From contig NC_046683.1 of assembly GCF_009870125.1 (NCBI RefSeq), positions 60,713,869 to 60,777,868 of the forward strand: DNA of 64,000 nt. Direction: 5' to 3'. Positions 34,101-44,314 of this stretch are shown in pieces (positions within the stretch are counted from its first letter, which is position 1; each line of letters opens with the position of its first letter). The stretch is from Drosophila pseudoobscura (taxonomy: Eukaryota > Arthropoda > Insecta > Diptera > Drosophilidae). A model generated the notes under the pieces. The model was not told the origin of the DNA. It made no database searches and saw nothing but the letters and a program-made list of their open reading frames with translations. The translations under genes were made by a program, and so were the position numbers.

Positions 34101-35942
34101 ACACCGATGGGGCGTCGTACACCGCGCGGGGTGTCTGCCCGTGACAATCCGCCGCCCGAGCTGCACCATTGGCTGCAGCAATTCCAGCGCTGGTCCCATG
34201 TGGAGCGGCTACTGGCCGTCGATCGGCTGATCGACCATTGCGATCCCTCGCAGGTGCGTCACATGATGAAGGTGATCGAGCCACAGTTCCAGCGGGACTT
34301 CATATCGCTTCTGCCCCGGGAGATAGCCCTGCTGGTGCTCTCCTACCTGGAGCCTAAGGATCTGCTGCGGGCTGCCCAGACATGTCGCAGCTGGCGCTTC
34401 CTCTGCGACGACAATCTTTTGTGGAAGGAGAAGTGCCGCAAGGGCCAGATACAGACGGAATCGCGCAGCGATCGACCGAAACGGGGACGAGATGGCAACA
34501 TGCCGCCCATTTCATCGCCGTGGAAGGCCGCCTATATGCGGCAGCACATCATCGAGATGAACTGGCGCTCGCGGCCCGTGCGCAAGCCCAAGGTGCTCAA
34601 GGGCCACGACGATCATGTCATCACATGCCTGCAGTTCTCTGGCAATCGCATTGTGTCCGGCTCCGACGACAACACCCTCAAGGTGTGGTCTGCAGTCAAT
34701 GGAAAGGTAAGTGACTCTTAATTTATGAATGCTCCCTGAGCTCTGGTTTGATGTGATCTTTTTCTTTAGTGCCTACGCACACTGGTGGGCCACACTGGTG
34801 GTGTTTGGTCCTCGCAAATGTCGGGGAATATCATCATCTCGGGCAGTACGGATCGCACTCTGAAGGTCTGGGATATGGACAGCGGGGCCTGTGTCCACAC
34901 ACTCCAGGGGCACACGTCCACAGTGCGATGCATGCATCTGCATGGCAATAAGTAAGTGGAAGCAATCAAATCTCTGAAGCTCTAACTAATTCCTGTTTCG
35001 CTTATCGTTTTTTCAGGGTGGTCAGTGGGTCCCGAGATGCCACTTTGCGGGTCTGGGACATTGAATTGGGCTCCTGTCTGCATGTCCTGGTTGGCCACCT
35101 GGCTGCCGTGCGTTGTGTACAATACGATGGAAAGCTTATTGTGTCCGGAGCGTACGATTACATGGTCAAGATCTGGCATCCAGAGCGACAGGAGTGTCTC
35201 CACACGCTGCAGGGACATACCAATCGTGTCTACTCACTGCAGGTACAATAAAGATTCGAAGGTCCACCGCCTATCGATGAGCTTGGTCTAATTATACTTT
35301 AATTTCCCCTTCAGTTCGACGGTGTCCATGTGGTGTCGGGCTCGTTGGACACGTCCATTCGTGTGTGGGATGCGGAGACGGGCAATTGCAAGCACACTCT
35401 GATGGGCCATCAGAGCCTCACGTCTGGCATGGAGCTCCGACAGAATATACTCGTGTCTGGCAATGCCGATTCCACCGTCAAAGTGTGGGACATCACAACT
35501 GGACAATGTCTGCAAACGCTGTCGGGTATGGGACATGGCTGAGAATCTTAAGAATCCCAGCTAATTCTGCTTTCAATTTCGCTTTCCAAAGGTCCCAACA
35601 AGCATCAGTCTGCGGTCACCTGTCTGCAGTTCAATTCGCGATTTGTGGTCACGAGTTCGGACGATGGCACTGTCAAGTTGTGGGATGTGAAGACGGGTGA
35701 TTTTATACGCAATCTTGTGGCCTTGGATTCGGGTGGCTCCGGCGGTGTTGTGTGGCGCATTAGGTAAGGTTTTTCCCCCTATAATTTCGCCTGAACGAGG
35801 ATCCTATCTGTAATCGTGTAATACTTTCAGGGCAAATGATACGAAACTGATTTGTGCGGTTGGCTCACGCAATGGGACGGAGGAAACGAAGCTTATGGTC
35901 CTTGACTTCGATGTGGAGGGCGCTTGTGTCAAGTGTTCATAG
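31182..35942 (+). CDS. ago: Archipelago: F-box/WD40 substrate receptor (Fbw7)
   Basis: Seven coding exons (31182-32636, 32796-34706, 34770-34951, 35017-35242, 35315-35525, 35592-35763, 35831-35942) give 1422 residues; the melanogaster protein is about 1326. A long Ser/Thr/Gly/Ala low-complexity N-terminus contains an acidic Asp/Glu tract at about 174-218. The F-box ([20 protein letters not shown]) sits near residue 980. Eight WD40 blades follow, with the phosphodegron-contacting arginines in [17 protein letters not shown] and [10 protein letters not shown] all present. The end is [12 protein letters not shown]. Ago is the receptor of an SCF ubiquitin ligase that removes cyclin E, Myc and other growth regulators. 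The C-terminal half is near identical to human FBXW7, while the N-terminus is expanded by simple codon repeats. Start chosen as the first ATG after the acceptor at 31075. Confidence 0.95.
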
Positions 35943-37330
35943 GAGCCACTCAATCGGCTGCAGATGCAGCGACCACGTCTGGTGATCCGTCTTGGTACCG
36001 GGAGCAGCTTCAATCGAGATTTCACTCATGCAACAAACAACAATACATTTAAAGCCACAATCCATTCACAACAACAACATCCACAACATCCACAGCAACA
36101 GCAACAATCATTCAAGCATCAGAGATACACATGCAGCGGATGGGTGAATCCATAACGTAACGTAAATGTTATCGCTTGCCTTGCCAACTAAAATGCAGCT
36201 GCTAACACACACATACACACCGCACGCACACAAAACACACACATACACGAACAGATTGTGTGAGTGGGAGAGGGAGGGGGGTGTGGCTGTGGCTGTGCGG
36301 ATAAGAGCGGAGAGAGATAATTGTTAATAATTTTTTTTCTTTTAATTAACGTTTGCTTTATAGCTAAAATTCGTTTTCCACCGTAGAATAATTTTTTTTG
36401 CTCCTTAGTTTTAGGTACGATTATATACATACATAACATACATACATACATATATACCATACATATATATATATATATAAGATCGATAAACAGCATACGG
36501 AGTAGGTCGCGTCTGTCTGAAACGGCTTGAAAATAATATTATAATATTACGTATTACAAAATCATCTTAAGTATAAAGTTACAGTTACAGCTGAAGAAGA
36601 GAAATATCTTTGAGTTGAGCCCCGAAAGTGAAAGGCAGAAGAACGTTTCGTTAATGAAAAACACACACACACAGCTTTATATTGATTAAATTGGTATTTG
36701 TTTAATTTGAATTTAAAGATGGATTCATGATTACGATAATAATGAATGATGAATGATGTATATGTTAATATTTGCTAATTTACGCACTTGGTTTGCACTT
36801 GATTTGAGTTTTGGTGCCGTTGATAATGTTACAAATTTAGTTGTCGTTTCGTTTCCGTTTTTTGTTTTGACTGTACCCCATATAGAATTGTACTTTATGT
36901 ATCCATGTATCAATGTTTTAATTATTTAATTGGGTTTAATTCGATTCGACGGCTGATTCAACAAAATTGCCTTCCAAATATCATGTGGGAGCGCGCCTTC
37001 ATTCGATTCTGAATACAATTCCTCATCTGCCAGGAACCTGCCACAATTGCCGTATATATATACATATATATATATATATATAACCGAAAGAAAAGAGTCA
37101 TCCCGTAGTATACTCTTGTGAAGAGCAGCTCACACCCACACATACACACAAACACATACATACATTCATACATACATACATGAAATCATTAAGCGAAAAA
37201 CATATATTTTAATTATAGACTGATTTATTAGTAATTGAAATTAATCTACAAATATGTATGTGTAAAACGGTACCGTATGTATTTCAATAAATTCTATCGG
37301 TTTAAGCATTGAATAAACGCAGGAATAACA
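35943..37330 (+). other. 3' UTR and flank of archipelago
   Basis: AT-rich sequence with CA runs, (TA)n at 36464-36479 and 37056-37082, and (CATA)n tracts. Plus-strand AATAAA signals occur at about 37286 and 37312, compatible with a 1.3-kb 3' UTR. No coding frame of interest. Confidence 0.5.
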
Positions 37331-37467
37331 ATAAAAAAAATAATAGTTAATACCAGCATAATACATATGTATATTTGCTTCTTCTACTTTAATTGTTCAT
37401 ATAATAATCATGGGGCATAGCAAGGGATATGCATACGAGAAATATTGAATACTTTGCAGTACAACTA

Positions 37468-37473
37468 TTTATT
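37468..37473 (-). terminator. Poly(A) signal of pavarotti
   Basis: AATAAA on the minus strand about 260 bp past the pav stop codon. The convergent ago 3' end lies about 150 bp away. Confidence 0.5.
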
Positions 37474-37733
37474 ATAAACCTATGAATGGACGCACTCTTC
37501 GCACTCCTTCCACTGGTGTGTGCTCCCACAGCAATAAGTTCAGTTGCGAGGTTTAGAATTCATCGATGTGCGAATATTTATACAGATTATTTACTTGGCT
37601 TTAATTGCAGTTAATTTTAACTTTTCAACTTTAAAGGCTAGTAATCAATAATTGTAGTAGTTACGTTAACTAGAAAAAAAAAGTAAAACTAAATGGAAAT
37701 GGAAATGCATGTTAAAGAATTACAGGACGAGCT

Positions 37734-40721
37734 CTAGATCTTTGTCTTCTTGTTGCTGTGCCCCTCGATGCCGAGGTTGCAACGCGAGGCCACATCCTGG
37801 ACGGTGATGGAGGTGACCGTGCTGGGCAGGGCGCTGGCAACGCCCAGAGCCGACATCGTGCCATTGCTGGGACGCTTTCGCGTTGGCGAATGCACGGGCG
37901 ACTTCTGCTTGAGACACTCGATATCGTTGAACACCACCTGGGCGCCGCCGCCACATGTGGGTATAACATTGCCCTTGTACAGTTTCGTCTCCACATCCCC
38001 GTCCGTGTCGGCCTCCTGGGAGACGAGACAGTATTTGTTGGCGCCGTGTTCGGTCAGCGTCTTCATGTCCGTCAGCTTGGTAACCGACTTGCGATTCTTC
38101 AGAAAGGGCTGCATAATAGTGCCGAGTGGCACGGGATTGGCTGCACGATGCTCCAGCCATTTGTCGCCAGCTGAACGCGACCGTCGATGGCGATTGTTGG
38201 CAGCTGCCACGCCCTGGTTGGGAGGGGTGGGAATGCGTATAGATACTAGATTAAAGTTCACAGAGCGGAAGGATAAGTACTGGCTTACATGTCGGGGCGT
38301 GGCATAGATGTCTGTTCGCGTGGCCGGCACAGATGACTCCGTTCGAGCTGTGAATGGTCCGCGATCCTTCTCGTTGAGTAAATCTTCCGAACTCTGCGAG
38401 CGCGGCATGCTCGGCAGATCCTCGGATCGTATGATATTCGAAACCAGGCGAAGTTTCTCGTCCTTGATGCGCATCCGTTCATGCAGTTTCTCCCGTTGCT
38501 GACGGAGCTTTATCTCGAGCTCCCGCTTGTTCTTATCCGACTCCACGGCCATTTTGGAGCTGAACTTTTTCTTCTGCTTCTCCTTCTCGTGCTCCGTTTG
38601 GGTCAGGAGATTCTCCTTCTCATTCAGCTTGAATGTCAGCTCCTCGATCTGCCTGTCGCGCTTGGTCAGCGTATTGTTCAGCACGTCGATGGAGCTCTCG
38701 TGAATGCGCACCTTCTTCTCCAAGGCGAAGCTGCGCTCGCGCTCCTGCTTGTAGACGGCCTTGAGGGAAGCAAGCTCCGTGCTCAGCTGCAAGTTGTCGC
38801 GGTCCAAGTTCATTAGCATCTGGCGAAAATTGTCGCCTAGGAGTACATGAAAAATGAATAAGGATGGGCATCCTTTTTGGAGGAGCGGAGGCTATAGGAC
38901 TCACATTTAATATCCAAATTGGCGCGCAGCCTCTTCCGCTTCTCAATCCGCTGCTCCAGGTAATGCATGAGCTCCTGGATCTTAACCTCCGCCTCAGGGC
39001 TGTCCACTTGGCAGAAGGGAAAGTCGGGTCCCAGACTGTAGACCAAGCCCACATCCACCTTCAGGTCCTTGGCCTCGGACATGCCCAGCTCGTTCAGATT
39101 TTTGACAGCTATCTTGAACAGCTTGTTGGCCTTCCGGCGGCCTGGCGTTAGGCCCAAGTCCGTTTTAATGGGCGTTGCCCGAGCTATTTGCACTTCCTGA
39201 GTCATCTCGGCAAACTTCATAACTTGCTGCAAATGGAAAAAAGGGAATTTGGAGCAAAATAAATCAACCGGCGAATTCTACACCTACCATATTCTCATCA
39301 TAGTCCTCCATTCTAGGATTGATGCATACAATCATGGACACCTGCCCCTCGCCGTCAAAGTAATTCTTAAACATGTGCGTGATCTTGGAGTCGCGATATG
39401 GTATCTTCTTATGGGCAAAGCCATTGATGGCCGCCTGCTGATTCTCGCGCAGATACTCGAGGCATGTCCGGAGCGTCATCAGCGAGTTGTTGATGTTCCC
39501 AGCCTCGCGAAGTCGCACCCCAGTGTTCTTGGTGCGCGAGGAGCGCTCACTGCCGGCCAGATCTACCAGGGACAGCTGGCTCACTGTGATTTTTTGCCTG
39601 TCCTGGACAACATTCTCGCCCTGGTTGTCGGTGGGGGCCTGGACGAGGCGAATGTTAAACACCGAGTGGCTGCGGCTGGACTCGGCATTCAAGACCGTGT
39701 GACCCATGCGCTTTTTCTTTTGTCCCATTTGAAAGACCTCGAGGGCATCCTCCACCGTTTTAACTTCCACCTCGGTGACGCCATGGACGAACATGTGATG
39801 ATCGGCATCCTCGCGAATGATTTTGCTTTGCAAAGTCCTGCAAGGGAGAGGAAACAGAGGATTACATACGTGAACACTTGAAGCATATCCCACTTACTTC
39901 TGTATGCCCGAGTCCTCTAGAAGATCATACACACTGTTGTTGTAAATTTCTACGTAGGTGACAAACACCGAATACATATTGTCCTCGTCGAGGCCCAGCA
40001 GAGGCATTGGCTCCACCGACGCTTGGGAGGCGATCTCCGGATCCGAGTCCTTGTTTCGGTACGCGAAGCGACCGGAACCGGCAAAGCGTTGATTCATCTC
40101 ATGTTGCCGTTCTAGCAGCGCATCCTCCTCGGACAGAATCTCGAAGCCATTCAACTTGTCCGGCTTGAAGACAAACTTCTTGGCCTGAAAATCGGATATG
40201 GTGCGAAAGAGCACATCTAGGCATCGGGGCATTATGCCGCGATGTCTCAGGTTGCCCGTCATTGTGTACGTCTTGCCGCTGCCCGTGACGCCGTAGGTGA
40301 ATAGCAAACTGTTCCGGCCACGCACCAGGTTCTCGACCAGTGGCTGGGCCACGGACGCGAACACATCCTGCTGCGTAGCATCCGATTGAAAGACGTGCTT
40401 GAATATGTACTGTATCTCGCGCTGGGCGCCGTTCTGTTTGTGGTGCTGCAGCAGCTGATCATGCGGATTTAGTGCGATTGTTGTGGAGCTCTTCACCCGC
40501 AGAGAAGTGAGGTCCCCATCCGATTGGAGCGGGCGGACTCGGCAGAACACATTCACCGGATCTTTTGCCTTTTCGGACGTCTCCCGACGGTGCTTCTCTG
40601 TCGTTTGATGCACTCGCGGTGTCTTGAGGACGCGCATCGGAGTTCGTGATCTGCAAAAGTCCCTCTTGTATCTATTTCATCGCGCTTTTAAGGTTTCACA
40701 TTCTACTTACACTGCTTTCAT
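37734..40721 (-). CDS. pav: Pavarotti: kinesin-6 (MKLP1) cytokinesis motor
   Basis: Six exons (40721-40711, 40650-39898, 39837-39288, 39226-38905, 38836-38289, 38213-37734) give 887 residues, the length I recall for melanogaster Pav. The first exon holds only 11 coding bases (ATG, Lys, Ala and two bases of Val). The motor domain has the P-loop GVTGSGKT (about 124-131), switch I NAESSRSH (about 305-312) and switch [10 protein letters not shown] (about 345-352), plus the long kinesin-6 insertion between P-loop and switch I. A neck and coiled coil (about 500-660) and a basic tail with [15 protein letters not shown] follow. With RacGAP50C it forms centralspindlin, which bundles the midzone and positions the contractile ring. 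The last intron (38214-38288) is in frame and lacks stop codons, so only the conserved [13 protein letters not shown] junction shows it is removed. Confidence 0.95.
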
Positions 40722-40846
40722 TCTAATAAATTATTTCCCACGCAATTGACCGCCGAATGTTGTTTATGTTCTGTTTTTCTTCACAAATTCACGTTAGCTT
40801 CAAAATTCCAGCGCCAAGCGACGCCACGCTTCGTTTGAGTGTAGCG

Positions 40847-40857
40847 CAGTGTGACCG
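40847..40857 (-). promoter_or_regulatory. Ohler Motif 1 in the pav promoter
   Basis: CGGTCACACTG, reading minus, matches the consensus YGGTCACACTR bound by M1BP. It lies 126 bp upstream of the pav start codon, where a TATA-less housekeeping core promoter is expected. Confidence 0.65.
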
Positions 40858-40864
40858 ACGCTCA

Positions 40865-40905
40865 GAAATATACCAAAATATACCGTAAATATACTGACGA
40901 AGTCA
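40865..40905. repeat. AATATACC-type short repeats
   Basis: Three imperfect copies of aaatatacc(a/g) lie directly upstream of the pav promoter. A similar run occurs at about 42022-42056 on the other side of the transposon debris. Confidence 0.6.
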
Positions 40906-41149
40906 AGTTCTGTTATACATATTGCTCGTTTTTGATATTCCGTGGAATATTATTAGCTAAATAGAGCACTCAGCCCTGTCCACATAATTTTATCCGAATA
41001 ATGAATCAATTTTCTATTTAACTGGTGTATTTTTAATATTTGCTTTTATTGCATTTTGCGTAAAAATAGGTTTTAGCGAAATAAGTTAAACAAAAAATAA
41101 GTATCGAAATAAGTCAATCAAAACAAACAAAACGAGGGGAACGTTGTGA

Positions 41150-41880
41150 GTTTCTGCGGACACCGCAACTCTACAGTTATACCCAATACTTAGTCAGTAT
41201 GGCTCTCCTCCGGCAGACGCCGCTAAATTGAACGACACGACAAAGAGTGCGTGAGAGAAAGACAGAAAATCAGTCTGAGCGTGACGTCGGGCGATGCGTA
41301 GCCACTGCAAATTGATTTGTTCCTTTTGGCTATAAAAATGATCCGATCTGATCCAGATTCAGCAACCGGATAGATATGGTTATTCTCTATGATTGTGCGT
41401 TTTTAGTTTTCTCGAATCTGCAATATTATGGATGCAACAGATTTTCGCCCTTTGTGGAAAGGGGTGGGGCGAAATTTTGAGATATACATGTATGTACGTT
41501 TGGAGTGTGGATACCAAATTTGGTTACTCCAGCCTTAATAGTCTCTGAGATTTGTCGATGCCCCAGATTTTCGTACTGGTTATAATAATTATACACTCTA
41601 GAACATATAGTCATCCTCTACGATTCTGCGTTTTCAGTTTTCTCGTATATTTGAATTGTGTGGATGCCACAGATTTTCGCTCTTTGTGGGGGCGGAAGTG
41701 GGCGGGGCAAAGTTTTGAAATATACTTGTAGCAGTGACATACCACAGAAGTCCGGATATAAAACGTCGTTGCTCTAGCTCTTATAGTCTTTGAGCACTAG
41801 GCGCTGATAGGGACGGACAGACGGACGGACGGACAGGACTCAATCAACTCGGTATTGATGCCATTGTTTGCCAGAAATTG
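41150..41880. mobile_element. Helitron-like (DINE-1/SGM type) remnant
   Basis: Contains the dispersed-repeat signature aggcgctgatagggacggac followed by acggacggacggacagg and gactcaatcaactcgg, which I know from DINE-1-like elements of many Drosophila. Inside, two diverged copies of a ~231-bp module are seen (markers cagattttcgccctttgtgg at about 41438 and cagattttcgctctttgtgg at about 41669). No coding capacity. Ends are not sharply defined. Confidence 0.6.
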
Positions 41881-42206
41881 TTTGAAAGTGAATGCGCGAC
41901 AAGGATTTAAATGCAATCCATTGGATAAATTATGCAAATGAAAAAAAATAGCGTGTGGAGGTTTCTATATCCTTTGTTCTTAAACATACCTTTAAAAATT
42001 AAATTTAATATACGAAATTGATCAAATATACCATTATATACCTAAATATACCAGCATCTCAATTTCAACGTCAAAATATATCGAAAATAAAATAATAATG
42101 CTGCACTGCTGGTGAATGACACTTGGCGCCCATTTGATATTTGAATTCACAACACAATAGTACAGTTCGATTTGACATAAACTATTTAGATTTCGGAGAG
42201 TTGCAT

Positions 42207-44314
42207 TTACTTTTTATTTGGCTTAAAAACACCGAAGAGCTTTCGCATCAGCCCCGGGCCATTCCAGTGGCCCGGGAGCATGAGCTTCCAGTACAGCAGC
42301 GGCATGAAATCCTTCTTCATGATGAACATCGAGTACCGCTCCTTGTTCTGAGCCACTGGGAACGTTTCTAAGGGCGTCAGACTGTAATCGAACTCCGCCA
42401 AAATGCAGGTGCTGTATCCAGTCACCAGCGGGCACGAGGCATAGCCATCGTAGACCTCCGTCAGAGGTTTGCCCTCCATCGCTGCAATCATATTCCGAAA
42501 GACAACGGGCGACTGAGCAGCTGTAAATGAAACCCGATTTCAATATTCTAATTCTGTTGCGAGGGCGACGATCGACGGTCTGCTCAAAGCCTTGATTAAT
42601 CCATTGATTTGAATCTAATCTTACCTGCAGCTGCGGCAGTCTTCGAGTTCGGTGTGCCAGACGAATCCCCGATGGCGAATACATTGCTGTATCTGACATG
42701 CTGCAGCGTCGAGTTATTCACATCCACGAATCCCGCCGTGTTCATCAGCTTCCGGCATTTTGTTAGCTCGTCGGGAGCGCTCATTGGTGGCACAGCATGC
42801 AGCAGGGAGTACTGTCCGGATAGAAAATGTCATTGACTGCCCTTCGGTATGGCTTTTCAGATAATCATACCTTCTCCTCGCAAAGCTGACCGGGATTCTC
42901 GAGATCCTCGAACACAGCTATGTCCTCGGCATGCCGAACCTCCACCAGGTTTCGCCGAGTGTTAACCGTAATGTTCCGCTTTTTGCAGATGGGCCATAGG
43001 GCGTCCGCATAGTGTTTCACGCCAAAGAGCACTGGCAGAGCTGTGTTATATGTGATATTCACTTTATCGCGCTTGCCCAGCTAAAGGGAAAGGAGGGGAA
43101 TTTTTAAAAGATTGTGTCTCTGTTCAATGGCAGTGAATTCATCGGTACCTTGCGGAAATAGTGCTCGACTATGTAGACAATCTTCTGTGGGGCACCAGGA
43201 CATTTGACAGGGGAATCGGGAAAGGTGAATATCAAGTTTCCGCCAGTTGTTCTTCGCAGTACATCGTAGACGCCCTCCGCATACTTGGGGGAGTAGATGG
43301 AACACACCTTCCCATTGGGTATCTCCAGGGCCTCCGCTAGTCCGGGAATCTATATGATACTACCAATTAGCATAAGAATATCTTTTAGGTTGTGAAGAGT
43401 TTCCTTGCCTTCTCGTACTTCAATTGCAGGCCAGTGGCAATGAGCAGGAAATCATATTTGATTGTGTCACCTCCGGAGGTGCAGACCGTATTGTTATCCG
43501 GATCAAATTCCATCGCCTTTTCCTTCACCCACTTTGCCTTCTTCGGAAGCACCTCGGCCATGGTCTTGTAGGATTGCTCCAGGCGCTTCATTCCGCCTCC
43601 AATCAAGGTGAACATCGGCTGATAATAGTGTCTCTGCGTGAAAGAAGTAAAATACTAAGCCGTTGAGTAACTCTTTGGCGGCGCACCCAACCATTCATAC
43701 GTACATCTTCAGGCTCCAGGACGATCACCTTATCCTTGCCCAAATGAGATGACAGCTTGGCGGCCATGGCACAGCCGCCACTGCCGCCGCCCACAACCAA
43801 AACTTTGCAGCTGAAAAAAGGGAATTAAAAAAAGTGTTATATTAAAGTTTATATAACATTACGGATTGCGTGACTCTATTCCCCAAGGATCCTCCATCAT
43901 GTTTGCCCTTAACCAACCCCTTGGGGCTTTACTTGGACCCCACCCATCCACCCAAGCCCAAAGTTTCACTATTTTATCGATCCTATGCTTAGGCAAATTC
44001 TTCATTATCTATTCGTTACCACCATTTATTATATACACATGCTAATCGGTGCAAGATAACTTTTCCTGCAGGTTTCGTTTTGGCTTGCATGGTGATAACT
44101 TAATCGTACTAATTGGATTCGCTTGATAGAAATCACAAATGAAAATTAAAGCAATAAGTCGGGAGAGTGGGTACTGAACTTACTCGTGTCTCTCGTAATG
44201 CACCTGCGATGTGGAGAAGAGGCGGCCCTGAGAGGGGGCTTCATTGGAACTGTAGATGGGTGCGGCCAGAAGCCTGTTGCACTGCCGGATGCCCAGAGGA
44301 ATGCGGGAGCTCAT
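42207..44314 (-). CDS. CG14997: Sulfide:quinone oxidoreductase, mitochondrial
   Basis: Seven exons (44314-44184, 43810-43705, 43633-43409, 43349-43149, 43080-42871, 42811-42625, 42520-42207) give 457 residues. The N-terminal ~44 residues are basic, free of acidic residues until Glu25, and fit a mitochondrial targeting peptide. The FAD-binding loop VLVVGGGSGGCAMAAKL follows. The redox cysteines match the family: Cys at about 204 in VKCPGAPQKIVYI and about 383 in YDGYASCPLVTGY. The enzyme oxidises hydrogen sulfide at the inner membrane, passes electrons to ubiquinone and makes persulfide. The third intron begins GC instead of GT (43408), after a perfect AAG exon end. The symbol is recalled from the melanogaster neighbourhood. 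Confidence 0.9.

Noticed and set aside
37734-38819. 361-codon continuous frame at the pav 3' end taken as one exon
   Set aside because: Residues in the middle (from [10 protein letters not shown] to PTPPNQ) are encoded by an intron with good donor and pyrimidine tract, and removal restores the 887-residue family length.
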